From Anseranas semipalmata (Eukaryota > Chordata > Aves > Anseriformes > Anseranatidae), in NCBI GenBank assembly GCA_013399115.1, contig VXAA01004090.1:295812-359811 (forward strand): 64,000 nucleotides of DNA, read 5' to 3'. Under the pieces are notes generated by a model. The model was not told where the DNA came from. It did not search any database and was given only the letters and a program-made list of their open reading frames with translations. The position numbers were made by a program, and so were the translations under genes. Positions 1-11,304 of the stretch are shown one piece after another. Every line of letters begins with the position of its first letter. Within the stretch, counting starts at the first letter, position 1.

Positions 1-539
1 ACGCCTTCTAGGAAACCAAACCATCGCTCGTGTCAAGAAATCTGACCTGGGAGCTCCTACCAGCCGGCATCTCGCAGGGCCCTCAGCTGTGGCAAGCTGA
101 CCAGCTGAAGGCCTGTGAATGTTTCTTCTGACTCTCTTCGTACTGCAGCGGTCCCCACTGCATTAAGCGCTGCTGTTGTTCCCTATTCCTATTGATGAAC
201 AAAGTGTAGCTGAGATTCCTTTCTTGATTTCCCAGAGGCATGTCTGTTTTCTCTCCTGTTGTATGTCTTAGGATGGCAACTATGGAGCTTTGCAACATAT
301 TTGTGGAGTGCTCCCTTCTGCACTGATGCTTTCCTGCCTTGTCAAGACAAACAGCCTGTCCTAGAGGGAATGGATAGAAGCCATGGGGAGGGCTTAGAAA
401 TACAGCTACCTGTACTTGTATCTTCAGTATTACTAGGGAAATGAAATCCTGTTCTCATCCACACAATCTACTCGCATGATTTTAATATGCAAGAAGTTAG
501 GAAGAAAAAAAGGTGCGAGAAATCACTGGAATTGAGAGA

Positions 540-605
540 GATGAGGTGTATTCCTGACTCTTATGCAAGTCACTTAATCTTTGTGCCTTAGTATCTGTAA
601 AGCCC
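540..605 (+). repeat. MIR-like SINE fragment
   Basis: The run TTCCTGACTCTTATGCAAG, TCACTTAATCTTTGTGCCTTA and TATCTGTAAA follows the MIR core (...caagtcacttaacctctgtgcctcag..tctgtaaa) with few changes. It is a short, old piece with no flanking duplication visible. Confidence 0.65.
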
Positions 606-2093
606 CTAAGTGAAAGGTGGTGTGTTAATACCAGAAAGCCAGTGCAGCTGATTGTGTCTCTAGTGTGTGAAAAGGTGGGCAAAGAAGGAAGGTGGATGGC
701 TGGGAGAGGTGTGGGGAGCAACAACAGCTCCTTGCTAATGTCAAAGGACTTCTTTCCGCAGAGTGTGGACAAATCCTCCTGGGCATCTGCAGGTTCTGCT
801 GCCGAGGGGAAGAGAGACCCAGCTGCTGGCACCCTCCTGTGCACTGGAGTATGAACATGGAGAATTAGTAGCATTTGGGTTTCCCCAGAAAGGAGGGAGG
901 AGACCTGAATTACTGTGCATTGCTGCAGGTTTGCAGTTGAGAGATGAGATTGTTGACTTAGGTTGCTTACCTATTCCTGTTTGATACGCTGTTCTCTGTG
1001 AGAACCTTTTTGGATATTCGCAGGCTTCAAAGCACAACTGGCTGGGGAATCGTGTTCAGCTTGCTGCTGACTGGACCACTGTAGTGTCTATGCTGCCTAT
1101 AAAATAAGCTCCCGAGTGTAATATTACCGATCGTGTGAGCTGGTGGGGATGCTGGCCTGCCCTCCTCTGTTAAAAATGGAATTTTTGGTTGTAGACTAAC
1201 ATTTGGGTTTTGCTGCAGGCAGGCTGGTTTCTGGCTGCGTGCTGTCGGGCATTGCAGCCATCCCATGTGAGGTACAGAGGGGGCATTAGAAATTTGGTGC
1301 TTGGACATGGGAGACCCCTACTTTAAAGGACCCCGTTGGTGTCATCTGTGGACCAAAATGGGCTGTGGGTGATGTATTGTGGCCACATGCCTGTGAAGAA
1401 ACAGTACTAAAGTCATGCATTCATTTTGCATAGTAATGCATAGGAAAATAACTGTGTGTATTGGTGGTGCCTGCTTATAGCATGAATATCAGACCTCGTA
1501 ACGGAAGGTGCCCCAGGGTCCTTGAATCAGCCTTTACTCTCGGTCTCATGGTATTTCTCTCCTCTCCTGGCCTCCATAAACTTAATTCTAGGCTAAGACA
1601 CTGTATTTCACCGCTCTTTTCCTGGTGTTTGCACTGTTGGTTTCTCAGGTCTGTCAGGAGTGACTTCAGGTTGGGAGACTGCTAATAGAGGAGGTGTCAG
1701 GCCACACGTGCTTTAGGTCTGGGTTCCTCTCCATCTAATAACACTATTTGTCAAGGTCTTAGGTTTTTATCCTGTGATCTGTTCCTCAAACATTCAATTA
1801 AAGCTCCACGTGGAGAATCATTTGCACGCTGTAGATCATGGAATTACCTCCTTCCTGCACCACTTTCACATTTGTTCACACTTTCAGTATGAGACTATTC
1901 TTCTCCAAAGCTTTCAGCAGCTCCATCCAAGACTGGCTTTACTCCTTGGTGTCACAGCCTGGGAGGTCGGTGCTTATTAAAATAGCTGTCAGATCTCCAT
2001 TTAGATTTTTTTTAGGTGGCAAAAATATGAACCACTTCAGCATTACTGCAGTAGGGGCTTTTGCCAGATCCAGGCTATCCTGTGTGAAGCAGA

Positions 2094-2312
2094 GAGCGTG
2101 GCATGGATTATTGGACTTGGGGCTGAGAGACCAGAGGTCTGTTCTTAGCTCTGCTATTAAATTGTTTTGTCACTGGGGGCAAATCTATTCCTGTTCCAGC
2201 TGTTGTTTTCTTCTCTGTAAATGAGGCCAAAACCATATTTTCAGCTTTTGTAAAACACTTTGAGATTCATGGATAAGAAGTGCTGGGTAAGTGCTAAGTA
2301 TTTTCTTATTAT
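2094..2312 (+). repeat. MIR/CORE-SINE-like element, nearly full length
   Basis: The order of segments fits MIR: TTGGACTTGGGGCTGAGAGAC, AGGTCTGTTCTTAGCTCTGC, CACTGGGGGCAAATC, TTCTCTGTAAATGAGG, and then the tail TGTAAAACACTTTGAGATTC, ATGGATAAGAAGTGCTG and GCTAAGTATT. The tail follows the known form with tgtaaagcgctttgagatcc and ggatgaaaggcgcta. Length is about 220 bases. This is the best-preserved repeat in the window. Confidence 0.7.
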
Positions 2313-2484
2313 GTTTGCAGACAAACCGATTGATTCATTCATTCTGGGTACTAATTGCCTTGGAGTAGCATTGCAGATCTTCTGGTTGTGGCGGCTGCAT
2401 TTTATATCTACAACAGAGTTAATTTTATTACAGAAATGTGTTGGAAGAGAAGTCTCTCATGCTTGAAATTTTGATTCTTTATTT

Positions 2485-2513
2485 AAAAAAAAAAAAAGTG
2501 TGTGTGTGTGTGG
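2485..2513 (+). repeat. A-run plus (GT)n microsatellite
   Basis: An A homopolymer of 13 bases runs directly into about seven GT units. It is a simple, likely polymorphic repeat. Confidence 0.85.
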
Positions 2514-5214
2514 TGGGGAGGGTAGGAGGAAAAGGGAGATATTTTCTACCTGATATTTTTCCTAGGCTAGGATGAAGATTTGTTAGCAACACACGACAAA
2601 AATGGAATAAACAGAATTTGCTTTAAGAGCCTGATTTGTTGTTTTTGTTTTCCTAAAATCTTAGTGGTGTAGCCAGGAATCCCATTGCTAAGAAGAGATG
2701 GTAGCAATGTGCCTTGGACTATGCAGGCATATCGCATGCTAGTTGGCTGCCTCTTCCTGGCATCTGGAGTACCAGCGTGGTCAAGGATGTTCCTACCATG
2801 GGTGTTTCTGTAGCTACTGCAGATTTCTCAAATTCTTCTCTACATGAACCACCTTGTACTAGCTCGACTTGTACTCAGACTCTTTCTTTAGTCCATTTAT
2901 AGCATTTGCCTAACCTTGTGGCTGTTTTCTGCTGATGCTCCATGATCAAGAAATGAAAGTTGAACAACGCAACTTGCTTGGCAGAAGAGTCATCACCCAC
3001 CCATTGCTTTTAGATTGGGCTAAGGCACTCGCATTTTCCAGTTGTGTGTTGCTTCCAGCCATGAGGCATCTTTGCACAACATTGTGGCTGAAAGCATGTG
3101 AACGGTTCTTTCCTAAAGTCTGGGACCCCCTTGTAATCCACTGCTGCTCTGTAATGATCCAGCATTGTGCCTGTGTGTGTTGGTTCCCGTATGCATCCGC
3201 ATCCTCGTCCGGAGAGCTGCTTCCCTTTGAACCCTTCCTCCATTTTCATGTGTGCGGTTCTCTGATGCTTTCCTTTGGAGACCTTGAGCATGTCAGAAAG
3301 CTCTTGAGCCTGTTGCTTTTCAGAGCAGCACTAAGTGACAAGGAGATGCTTTGCTTGGAAACCATGTTTGACAGGCATTGGAATCCCATCTTTTGTTACT
3401 TCTTGTGCTGCCCTTGCTTTTAAAAAACAATATAAAAGCAGGACACTTGCAATATTTCTTATATAAATGCATTAGACAGTGAGCCACAGAAATCCCAATA
3501 GAATCGAACCTATGTATCCGTTAATGGCGTGTCCCTGCTAAAGACTCCTTTCAGTTAACTGAGACCCGAGTGGCTGTCGCTGACTTAGCCCTCTGATGTT
3601 CTCTCTGTATTTACTGGTCCCTCATTTTGCTCGGGTGCTGGTGTGTCTGTTATGCTTCCCTTGGTCTTTTTTTGACCCAGCTAGAAGAATCAAATTTCTG
3701 ATGCTTTATTTCATATGTTCTTTTTATTTGTCTTTTTTGTTTCTGTCCTCTCTCTCATTGCTTTTCTGCCAGCTCTTCCTGCAGGATATCTCAGGACTTT
3801 GAGAAGAGAGATGATGATGGCTGGAAGGCAGTGGGATAGGTGGCTCTCCAACAGCTTTCCTCTGTTGAACCTCTACTAGAAAGGTTGGTCCTGTGGGCAA
3901 GCAGTGGGACAGGATTTTGTGGGTTTGCTTTTGCATTGCTTTCATAGTTGTTGATGTGCCTGAATACTTGTACTTGCCTGCCTTGTTAGCGTGGTTGTAA
4001 AAGCTTTTTCTGGCCAAATGCTCCTCATGAGAAGGGAATGGTGAAAGGGCTTTTATTTTTTTCCTTGCTCCTGAGCTGGGGGCTGCGCTGAGCTGTGCTG
4101 TTGGTCATTGTAGCAGTAACAGCCTGGCGCTACCTGCCAACTAGGCTGACTGCTCATCAGGCAGCAGCATCCCCTGCTAAAGCTGTTTTCTGGCTAAGGT
4201 CTGATTAGCCTTTGTTTCTCTCAGGGCAGCAACCAGGGAAGAGCTGTACTTACTGTGTAAGGAAATGAGATCTTAGAAAAATACCGATGTGGAAAAACCC
4301 TGAATTGCACATTCTTTTCCTGATGTTATGACATAAAAATACCGCACCGGCTTTAGGCTAGCAATCTGGAAATGAGTAATTTGTGGGTGACTGCTGTGGT
4401 CCTGCAGGAGAGGAGAACTGAAAAGGGGTAGTTTGGGCAGGGGCACAGTGCCCCTGGTCCCAGCCACCTAGGGCTGGGCTGCAGCATCTGGGTAATGTGT
4501 TGGCCCTCGCCTCGTGAACAAGGGGTAGAGGACATCAGGTGGGCCTGTAGGCTTTGCAGCATTTGCTCAGAGGTAATTTTTTACCGTGTCTCTTGTTTCC
4601 TCCCTCCCATAAGTCAAATCCTTTCCTCGGGCACCTTCTAGCTGTTGCACTTGGCGTGGTGATTGCTGTCTCTTCTCGGTTTTGCAAAGATGCCACGTGC
4701 ACCTGAATATTTGAGGGCGGTTTTAGAGGAGGTGGGACCATTCCAGAGGAGCGTGGCAGGGAGATGCTCGCTGGGTGCCCAGCCTGCCAGGGGGAGCTTT
4801 CCTAGAGGAGCAGCAGCACGGCGTTTGGCCACCGTGGAGGAAAATCGTACAGGACCTGCAACAAGGCAATGGAAATTTGGGGATAACGCTGCAAAGCCTC
4901 CTGCGTTTTCTGCATTCTGCTTTGTCCAAGTACAAACCGGAGCCTTTAGAAGAGTTCACTTTCTGTGAGTGACAGAGTTAGGTTGAATTCAGCCTTTTTA
5001 AAGCCAGGAACGTGTTACTGTTCTGCATGGCTGTCCTCCTTCCCTTTCTTTCTCCCACGCAGCTTTGTGACATGCCAGGCATGGACCAAGGCGGCCCTGG
5101 TTCTGCCCAAAGGGCTCCCTGTGCCCCGGCTCTTGGCAGTACACGATCCCTCTCTGGAAGCTGCTCTTGCACAGCCCGGCCCCGGGGACAGGTGGCAGTG
5201 GCTGCGTTAGCGAT

Positions 5215-5785
5215 TTGAGGGGGTACGGGGGGAGAGCACTCAGCGGGGGCGGCGGGGAGGCCCGGCCAGAGCCGCTTTGACGTGATTGAGGGCGTTCATA
5301 AGAGCAGCGGGCCGCGCCGGATCCCCTCCGAGCGCCTGCTCGCTGCCACCCAGCGGGTCATTCGATAGCTCCTCGGTGCTCCTCAGAGGCGTAAAATGGA
5401 GCCGTGCCGGATTAGATGTACCCGCTGCCCTTGGCCGGTGCCGGGAGATACGGCGCTCGCCCTCCCGCCTCCGGCCGGCTGCCGCCCGTCGCCACGGCAA
5501 CGGGGAGAAACAGCATGGAAACGGCCTTGCTGCGCCCAGCAGCGAATCGAGGGGAAAACGGTTCAAACGGCGAGTCCGGAGGGACAAGGGGTTGATCCCA
5601 CGTCCCTGCGCGGGTCTCGGCTCGAATCGCAGCGCTGTGCGGCAGCGGGGAGCCCTCCTGAGGCACCGGCATCGCCCCCGGGCAGGCCCAGCGCGCGCTC
5701 CCACCTCTCCGGCCGTGAAGGATGGCTTTCATTACTGCTGCCCTAGTATTTTCGGCTTCTCCTGAGGTCAGGGTAAGGTCCAGAT
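5215..5785 (+). promoter_or_regulatory. Orphan CpG island with RFX X-box
   Basis: CpG is dense from about 5215 to 5720 while the sequence on either side is CpG-poor. A perfect RFX X-box (GTCGCC, AC, GGCAAC; consensus GTNRCC-N-RGYAAC) lies at 5488-5501. At 5773 a strong plus-strand splice donor, TCAGG before GTAAGG, follows the island. This is the layout of a promoter plus first exon. No protein-coding exon downstream can be linked to it, so a non-coding RNA or an unrecognised gene is the most likely product. The long open frames in the island (for example 5286-5765) are typical of GC-rich sequence and I do not call them genes. Confidence 0.55.
5488..5501. promoter_or_regulatory. X-box (RFX site)
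   Basis: GTCGCCACGGCAAC satisfies every position of the RFX consensus with a two-base spacer. RFX factors drive ciliary and some housekeeping and MHC class II genes. Its place in the middle of a CpG island makes it a credible promoter element. Confidence 0.6.
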
Positions 5786-5789
5786 CAGC

Positions 5790-8700
5790 TGCGCTGATAG
5801 CCGCGGCACCGTAGCTAGGTCAGTGTTTCAGCTCCTTAATGCTAGCAAAATCCCCCTTTGTGAGGGAGAGGGGGCAGCTGGCAGCCAAACAAGGTCTCCT
5901 GTAACATAGGGCGAGCACGTGTCATGGCGATAGCGCGGCTGTGCGGCGCAGCCCGTCTGGCTTCGGGCAGCAAGGTCGGAGCTAATCTCTCCCCGTCCTC
6001 CCTCTTCCCCCTGATCCCCCCAGACAATGGCTCTGCCCACGCCAGCTTCTTCCCCAGAGAGGGCTCAGGTTGGAAGGAGACCTCGGCGCCGGCTCCGATA
6101 AGGGCTGCTTGCAACCCAGCTGGGTTTGTCCCACTTTTACGCTGGCCTTTGGGTGGCACCTCACCCTCTTGCAGGGATTTCTGTGAAAGGAGCTGTTTTT
6201 ACCGACACGGCCACAGGCAGAGCATCTCCCAGCGCTGCAGCAGGCTGCTTCCCCGCCGCTTGCTTTACGGAGCCCAGGGGGCTGGCCCGTCTCTCTCCCT
6301 GCACCAGTGGGGTTAGGTAGTGGTCGGCCCCGACAGCTCAGGAAATTGAAAATTTACTTCTGCCGTGGATGCAGCAGGAGCAAAATGAAAGGCAGCATCC
6401 AGGTCTTTGCAAGGGGTGGCATGGGGGCCATTCCTGGCAATTAGGAGAGCAAGTGGTTTGCCTGCGGGCTGGTGCATGAAGAGATTAGAGCAGTATTTCA
6501 CCACCTCGGCTTGGGACCTGCTAAAGGGGCTGCTGATGAGAGGCTGGGGGGGAATGTGCATCTTTCTCCTGCCCGGCTGTGTTTTATTTGTTACCCGAAG
6601 TCCTGTGTGCGGTGGGAAGCCTGGTCTGCTCTCGCACAGAGGAGCAAGCAGAGGAAAAGGAAGAGTCTGTAGTGATGTGGCTGGAGGCATGACTGAGGCT
6701 CTCCAGCATAGGGTTTGGCTTTGCAAAATGAACCATGAAGTGGTGAAGAACTGAGGATGGATTTCAGAGCCAGCTCGGAAGGGAAAGGAAGGTTTTGAGG
6801 ACTGTCACTGCTGCTTGGGGAGGCTTTGGAGCAGTTTATAAATATGGCTCTGGGATGATCTTTGTGCCATCTTTAAGATGATCGAGTGAAGCCCCGAGGA
6901 GCACATCGTGCTGGCAGGGAGGGCTCTGGGGGTGGTCTTGCTGTGGAGGTCTGGGAGCGCAGGGGAGTGGATCCAGCCTGGTTCTGAAACGCACTGGCTG
7001 CAGGAGAGCCCTTCCTCGTATCTTCCTCCTAGTCTGTGCTAGCTCCTGGGCAGCCAGCCGGGAGCTCTTTTCCTTAGGAAAGTTTTTCATGTTGTATTTT
7101 CTCTTCCTGCATTTTTGCCTCCACATTCTCTCTTTCCTGACCCACCTTTTCATTGCCCACATCCTTGCTTAGCGTTCAGCCCCTCGCACTCAACACTTTT
7201 TCCCGTCCGCCTACTTTCCCTAGCAAACAAGCTGTGAAGCTGCTCCCCAGGCGATGGCTGGTTGGGCTCCCCGGCTGCTAAGAGGTTTCGGTCTGGGTCC
7301 CGGATCTGTGCGCAGCCTCAGGCTCTCAGATGTGGGGCGTAGGAAGTGAGTTGTGAACCCCAAAGGAACAAAAAGACCCTGCAAAGTCGCAGTGGCAGAA
7401 GGGGAGCTGGGAGAGCACGGCAGAGGAGGTGTGAGTGGTTTCAAAAAAAGGAAATAGTAGCGAGGCTTGGCTCCCCTCTGCAGCCTCCCCATGAGGACCC
7501 TGCAGCCCCACTTCACCATCTGCCCAGGACACGGATGCTATTAGGCAGTTCATTAATAAAACCTCTGAGCAGTTCCCACTGCTGTTGAGTATCCGTTAAT
7601 GCCTCTTGAGGGGAGAAGAGAATGGTGTAAAAGCACAAAAACAACCTGAGGGTCCTTGATCTCTTTTTGGTCTGAGAGGTCAGGGGCTGAGGCTGGAGGG
7701 GCTGCTGTGGGGAGGAGAGGGTGCGCAGGGACGCCAGGCATGAAAGCAGCAGCTTCGCCGATCCGTGATTGTCTGCGGAAGTCTGAGTGCAAAACATAAC
7801 CTTACTTGAACTGTAATTTCTCCAAGGCTCCCGAGGGGTGCTTTGGGGTTATAAACACCTTGTCAGAGACCCGCTTCGTGTGGATCTTGAGCCAGGTAGT
7901 CCTGCACCAGAGGGAAAGCCGGCAAAACCTGCGCAGATGTCTCTGACAGCTGCAGCTGGGCTGCGGTAAACCACCCCTGCTGCTACAGTTTATTAGCACT
8001 GCAGGGTCTGTCCCCTTCTCCTTGCTTGCTTGTGTATAGTCAGCTGTTAAAGGACACTGACATCACTTAATTAATGGTTTAATTGAATCTCACAAAGGGA
8101 TTGAAGTTGGCTGCCTGACTCTTGCCACTGAGGCTCACATAGGAAATAGTAAATCACCAATTCAGCAAACAAAGCTGCACTCTAGGTAGAAAGTCCTTGT
8201 TGTAGAGGTTAGGGAAATAATTCCTCTTTGCAGAATAATATGCTGTTAGGGATAAGTCTGGGGGCTATTCTTTTCCAGCTGCCAGGTGTCATCCCTGTCC
8301 AAGGGAAGGGTAAGGAATGGAGAGAAAAAATGTCCCAAAGCAATAGGGAAGCCCAAAGGGAGAGGATGTGACCCTAATGAGGGTGCTAATGCTGTGGCCA
8401 TACTACTCAAGTAATTGCTGCTCAGGAGGAATGTGAGCCGGTAGAAGATGGTATTCCACCCAGGCACCAAGAAAAGCAATTAAAACTGGTAAATGCCAGT
8501 GGCTGACTAAAACCAGGCCTTTAATTAATAGTTTCGTCTGAAGGGTAAGGAAATCATTAAGTGCTATTGGTGTCTATTAATTCCCTGCTAGAGGAACAAC
8601 AATAGAGGGGTTTAAGACTTCTTTCACCGTACAGTGTGTGCAGGGAGGAGCAACCGAGCCCTTGCATGAGGAAGGGAGAGCTTGCTTTGTGTAGCTGTGC

Positions 8701-10930
8701 TCTCCCACATTGCTGACAACTGCCCCAGAAACCTGGGATTTGCTGCAGAATAAACAGATCAGACCAAGCATTTAGTTAGGACATGGCTTCGGGCGGCTCC
8801 ATCAGGGCAGGAAAGTGGGTGGAAAATGTAACCAGTGAAAAGCTGCGCAACTGAAGCACCGTGCTGGAAAGCTCAGGGACAATACCGGGACTGGGGGTTT
8901 GGAAGACAGGCAAGTATTGTTTGATATTGTACAGATCTGGCCATTGAAAAGAGTGAAAATAGTGTCACCTCTTCTGTTCGGGCTGGAGAGTGCAAAATAA
9001 ATGTCACCTGGAGGAAGAAATAGGGATAGGCACCAGAACCGGGCAGAGCGGACAGGGAGATAAAATGTCCCCCTGTATAAGCAGTGGTGGTGTATTGGTA
9101 GATTTCATCAAATGTTCACAAATGCTCAGAAACCAAGGGTGTTAAGGAGCAGCCTTTATAAAGGGCATAGCCTTGATTCTAAGTCTGGATGAGACAAAGA
9201 TTTATTGTAGTTGCTGTTTGACTCTTGAGTCATCCACCTACTCTTCCCTGAATTTCAAAAGGACCACGGATCTCTTCCCAATCTTATTTTTCAATCCATT
9301 CCATTGTATTTATCTAACACGGGTGCTTCTGCTGCATTGATGCAACAAGCAGCTCGTGGTAGGGAATGGCAGTGTTTGGCTTTGTCCGTGTGTGCTATGC
9401 AATGCATCGCTGACAAGCCTGCCAGCACTGACTGGTGCTTCTCCTTTGTCAGGGCTAGTCACAGTGCCCGCCAGCAAGCAGGACAGCCTTGCTGTAAGGC
9501 ACATCAGCGTTCATGGCTGCCTTTGCCAGCTAGCTGTCCAGATGCCCAGAGTTAATCTTTGTGGTTTTATAGCAGACTTGGCATATTCTCCTCCAAAAGA
9601 GTAATATGAAGTCACTAGCTCGGCCATGTTTATGGAACAAGGGGGAATCTCTTCTAGTCTGTCAAACATGTATGGAAGAACCTCTCTTCCTTGCTGTCAG
9701 ATCTGTGACAGCTCAGGGAACTTCCCTTTAAGATAACCTATCCTCTATTCAAATTCAGACAGTTGGAGTAAGGTAGGGGATTCATCTGAGTCTTGTTTTA
9801 TTCTCTTCTGTCAAATGCAACTCAACAGGCTCTTCTAAGCAGACTGATTTCTCTCAAAACCTGCTGTATGTCATTCAGCCCCATGAAGGAGGTTCACTGC
9901 CTTGTTGCCATGGTACCCTTTCTCTAAAGAGGAAGAGAATAGTTAATTATGCAATTTAAGAAACTAAGGAGGAGCGACAGAAAGAGAAATAATAGAAAGG
10001 AAGATTCTGGGTTTGTGATAAAACTGCTGCCTGCACCAAAATACGCTGTGTTTACAAGTGAAATGTTTGCCCAGTGTATGCTGTATATAGCCAAGGATTC
10101 TCTGGCAGTTTGGATTTCAAGGAGCTGCCTTATGCTAGGCAGTGTGCTTCTGCCATCCAGGAAATCAAGCCTGTAGTCAGTTACCGCTGTTGCTTTCCCT
10201 GGTTAATGCTCCAGAGAGCCTCAGACATATTTGCTTGGCAGAAATTCTCTCTGGATGGAGCTGGGACAGCAATAATACATCACAGACCCGTGACAAGCCC
10301 ATGCTGCCTGTGGATACACAGAGGCATGGTTCAAGACATAAGTGTTTTAAATCTCCTTGGCAGAATTTCATTGTTTCTCAGGCCTACTAACCCCCTGCTT
10401 GCTTTCCCCAGGAGCTCCAGCAAATCCAGTTTGTGGTGCACAAGGCAGAACCAAAGAGACTGCAAGCAGCAAAACCAGCACGATCCCAGCCCCTTCGAAG
10501 GGCTGGCATTTTCTGTTTGCTAATAGCACTGACAGGCCAGCTACAGCTTAGGTGAAACAAAGCACCACAGCAGATCTTTGACAATAATGGATTCAGACTA
10601 CGGCGCTCCATGCTGTGCGAACAGGGAGAATCGCCTCTTGCACGCTAGACTGAGCTCTGCAAGCCAGGTGGAAAGGAAAGAGTTACCCCACATCTAGTTT
10701 CCAAATGTGTGCAGAGAGAGAAAGACGGAAGGAAGATGAAGTGACCCCATGCAGTTGTTTACTACAGATGACTGCAAGGAGATCTGATTCTGTACATATC
10801 TCATGCTCCCCTTCCACCTAACCAGAGCAGTAATAGCAGTGAGGGCTAGACAAGAGCCACATACTGTGGAGAGAGGAAGAGAGCGGTTGAGAGGCAATAA
10901 TAATCCAAAATTCTTCTGGGAACACAGCAG
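5790..10930. other. Non-coding interval between the CpG island and the end of MRPS11
   Basis: This interval has no recognisable exon, RNA gene or recent transposon. GC is higher near 5.8-7.6 kb and falls afterwards. A plus-strand segment at 10412-10555 follows a good acceptor (GCTTTCCCCAG) and stays open for 48 codons to TGA, but matches nothing I know. It may be the tail of a non-coding transcript or chance. Confidence 0.55.
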
Positions 10931-10934
10931 GAAT

Positions 10935-11196
10935 GACTGTCAGAAGAACAACATTTTAATCAACAAACTTTGTACACAAGAGGCTTCCCACTAAGGGAAT
11001 ACATGTATTCCTGCTTTTACCACCAGCTTCTACCACCTGGGCTTCTAAGGCCCAGGATTCTCTCTCTTCTTTGAGCTTCCCTCAGCAAACAATTCCAGGG
11101 AGGAGGGCTTTCCAGAATCTGACACAAGAGCAACATTCAACCCAGTCCCTGTTCTATGATCTAATATCGAATGCAGTGTGTCTCTCTGTTCCCCTC
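10935..11196 (-). other. MRPS11: MRPS11 3' untranslated region
   Basis: The sequence after the MRPS11 stop contains ATTAAA on the minus strand at 10960-10955, a common poly(A) signal variant, which would give a 3' UTR of about 250 bases. No canonical AATAAA was seen in that strand before it. The UTR contains a 16-base perfect palindrome at 10996-11011. The end coordinate is approximate. Confidence 0.5.
10955..10960 (-). terminator. MRPS11: MRPS11 poly(A) signal candidate ATTAAA
   Basis: ATTAAA on the minus strand lies 237 bases beyond the stop codon, the first plausible signal in the orientation of MRPS11. Cleavage would fall 10-30 bases further on, near 10,930-10,945. Confidence 0.45.
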
Positions 11197-11304
11197 TCAC
11201 ATTCGCCTGGCTTTCCGTGGGCGGCAGCCGTTGTGTGGAACCGGGGTGTTGTCGGTGATGGAGATGACCTCCAAACCTCCCATAGTCAAACCCTTGATGG
11301 CAGC
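11197..11304 (-). CDS. MRPS11: MRPS11 terminal coding exon (exon 6)
   Basis: This 108-base exon encodes the C-terminal 35 residues of uS11m, starting [10 protein letters not shown] and ending [11 protein letters not shown], then TGA at 11199-11197. The upstream boundary is a clean acceptor (TTGCTCTTCCAG on the minus strand). It joins in phase 0 to the preceding exon, which ends GLGPGRK. The [12 protein letters not shown] stretch is the conserved rRNA-binding C-terminus of the uS11 family. Confidence 0.96.
   Translation of the reverse strand, partial: AAIKGLTMGGLEVISITDNTPVPHNGCRPRKARRM

Larger units (their letters stand above)
1..5200. other. Non-coding left flank
   Basis: I see no exon here with recognisable protein similarity or consistent splice phase. 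Visible content is two MIR-like SINE pieces (listed), an A-run followed by a GT microsatellite at 2485-2513, and an AATAAA at 2606-2611 followed by a T/GT-rich stretch that could end a transcript read from the left. By mammalian synteny the convergent neighbour DET1 would end to the left. I could not find any DET1 coding sequence, so a 3' UTR is possible but unproven. Confidence 0.6.

Noticed and set aside
2935..3423. 162-codon frame, plus strand
   Set aside because: No recognisable domain, Cys/Leu/Phe-rich by chance, no conserved neighbour or splice signals.
5286..5765. 159-codon frame in the CpG island
   Set aside because: Frames of similar length exist on the opposite strand and in another register; R/A/P/G-rich composition follows from CpG density.
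1..11000. Exons of DET1, expected from mammalian synteny
   Set aside because: I looked for its C-terminal coding sequence on the plus strand and found none; only a 3' UTR could be present and that cannot be shown.
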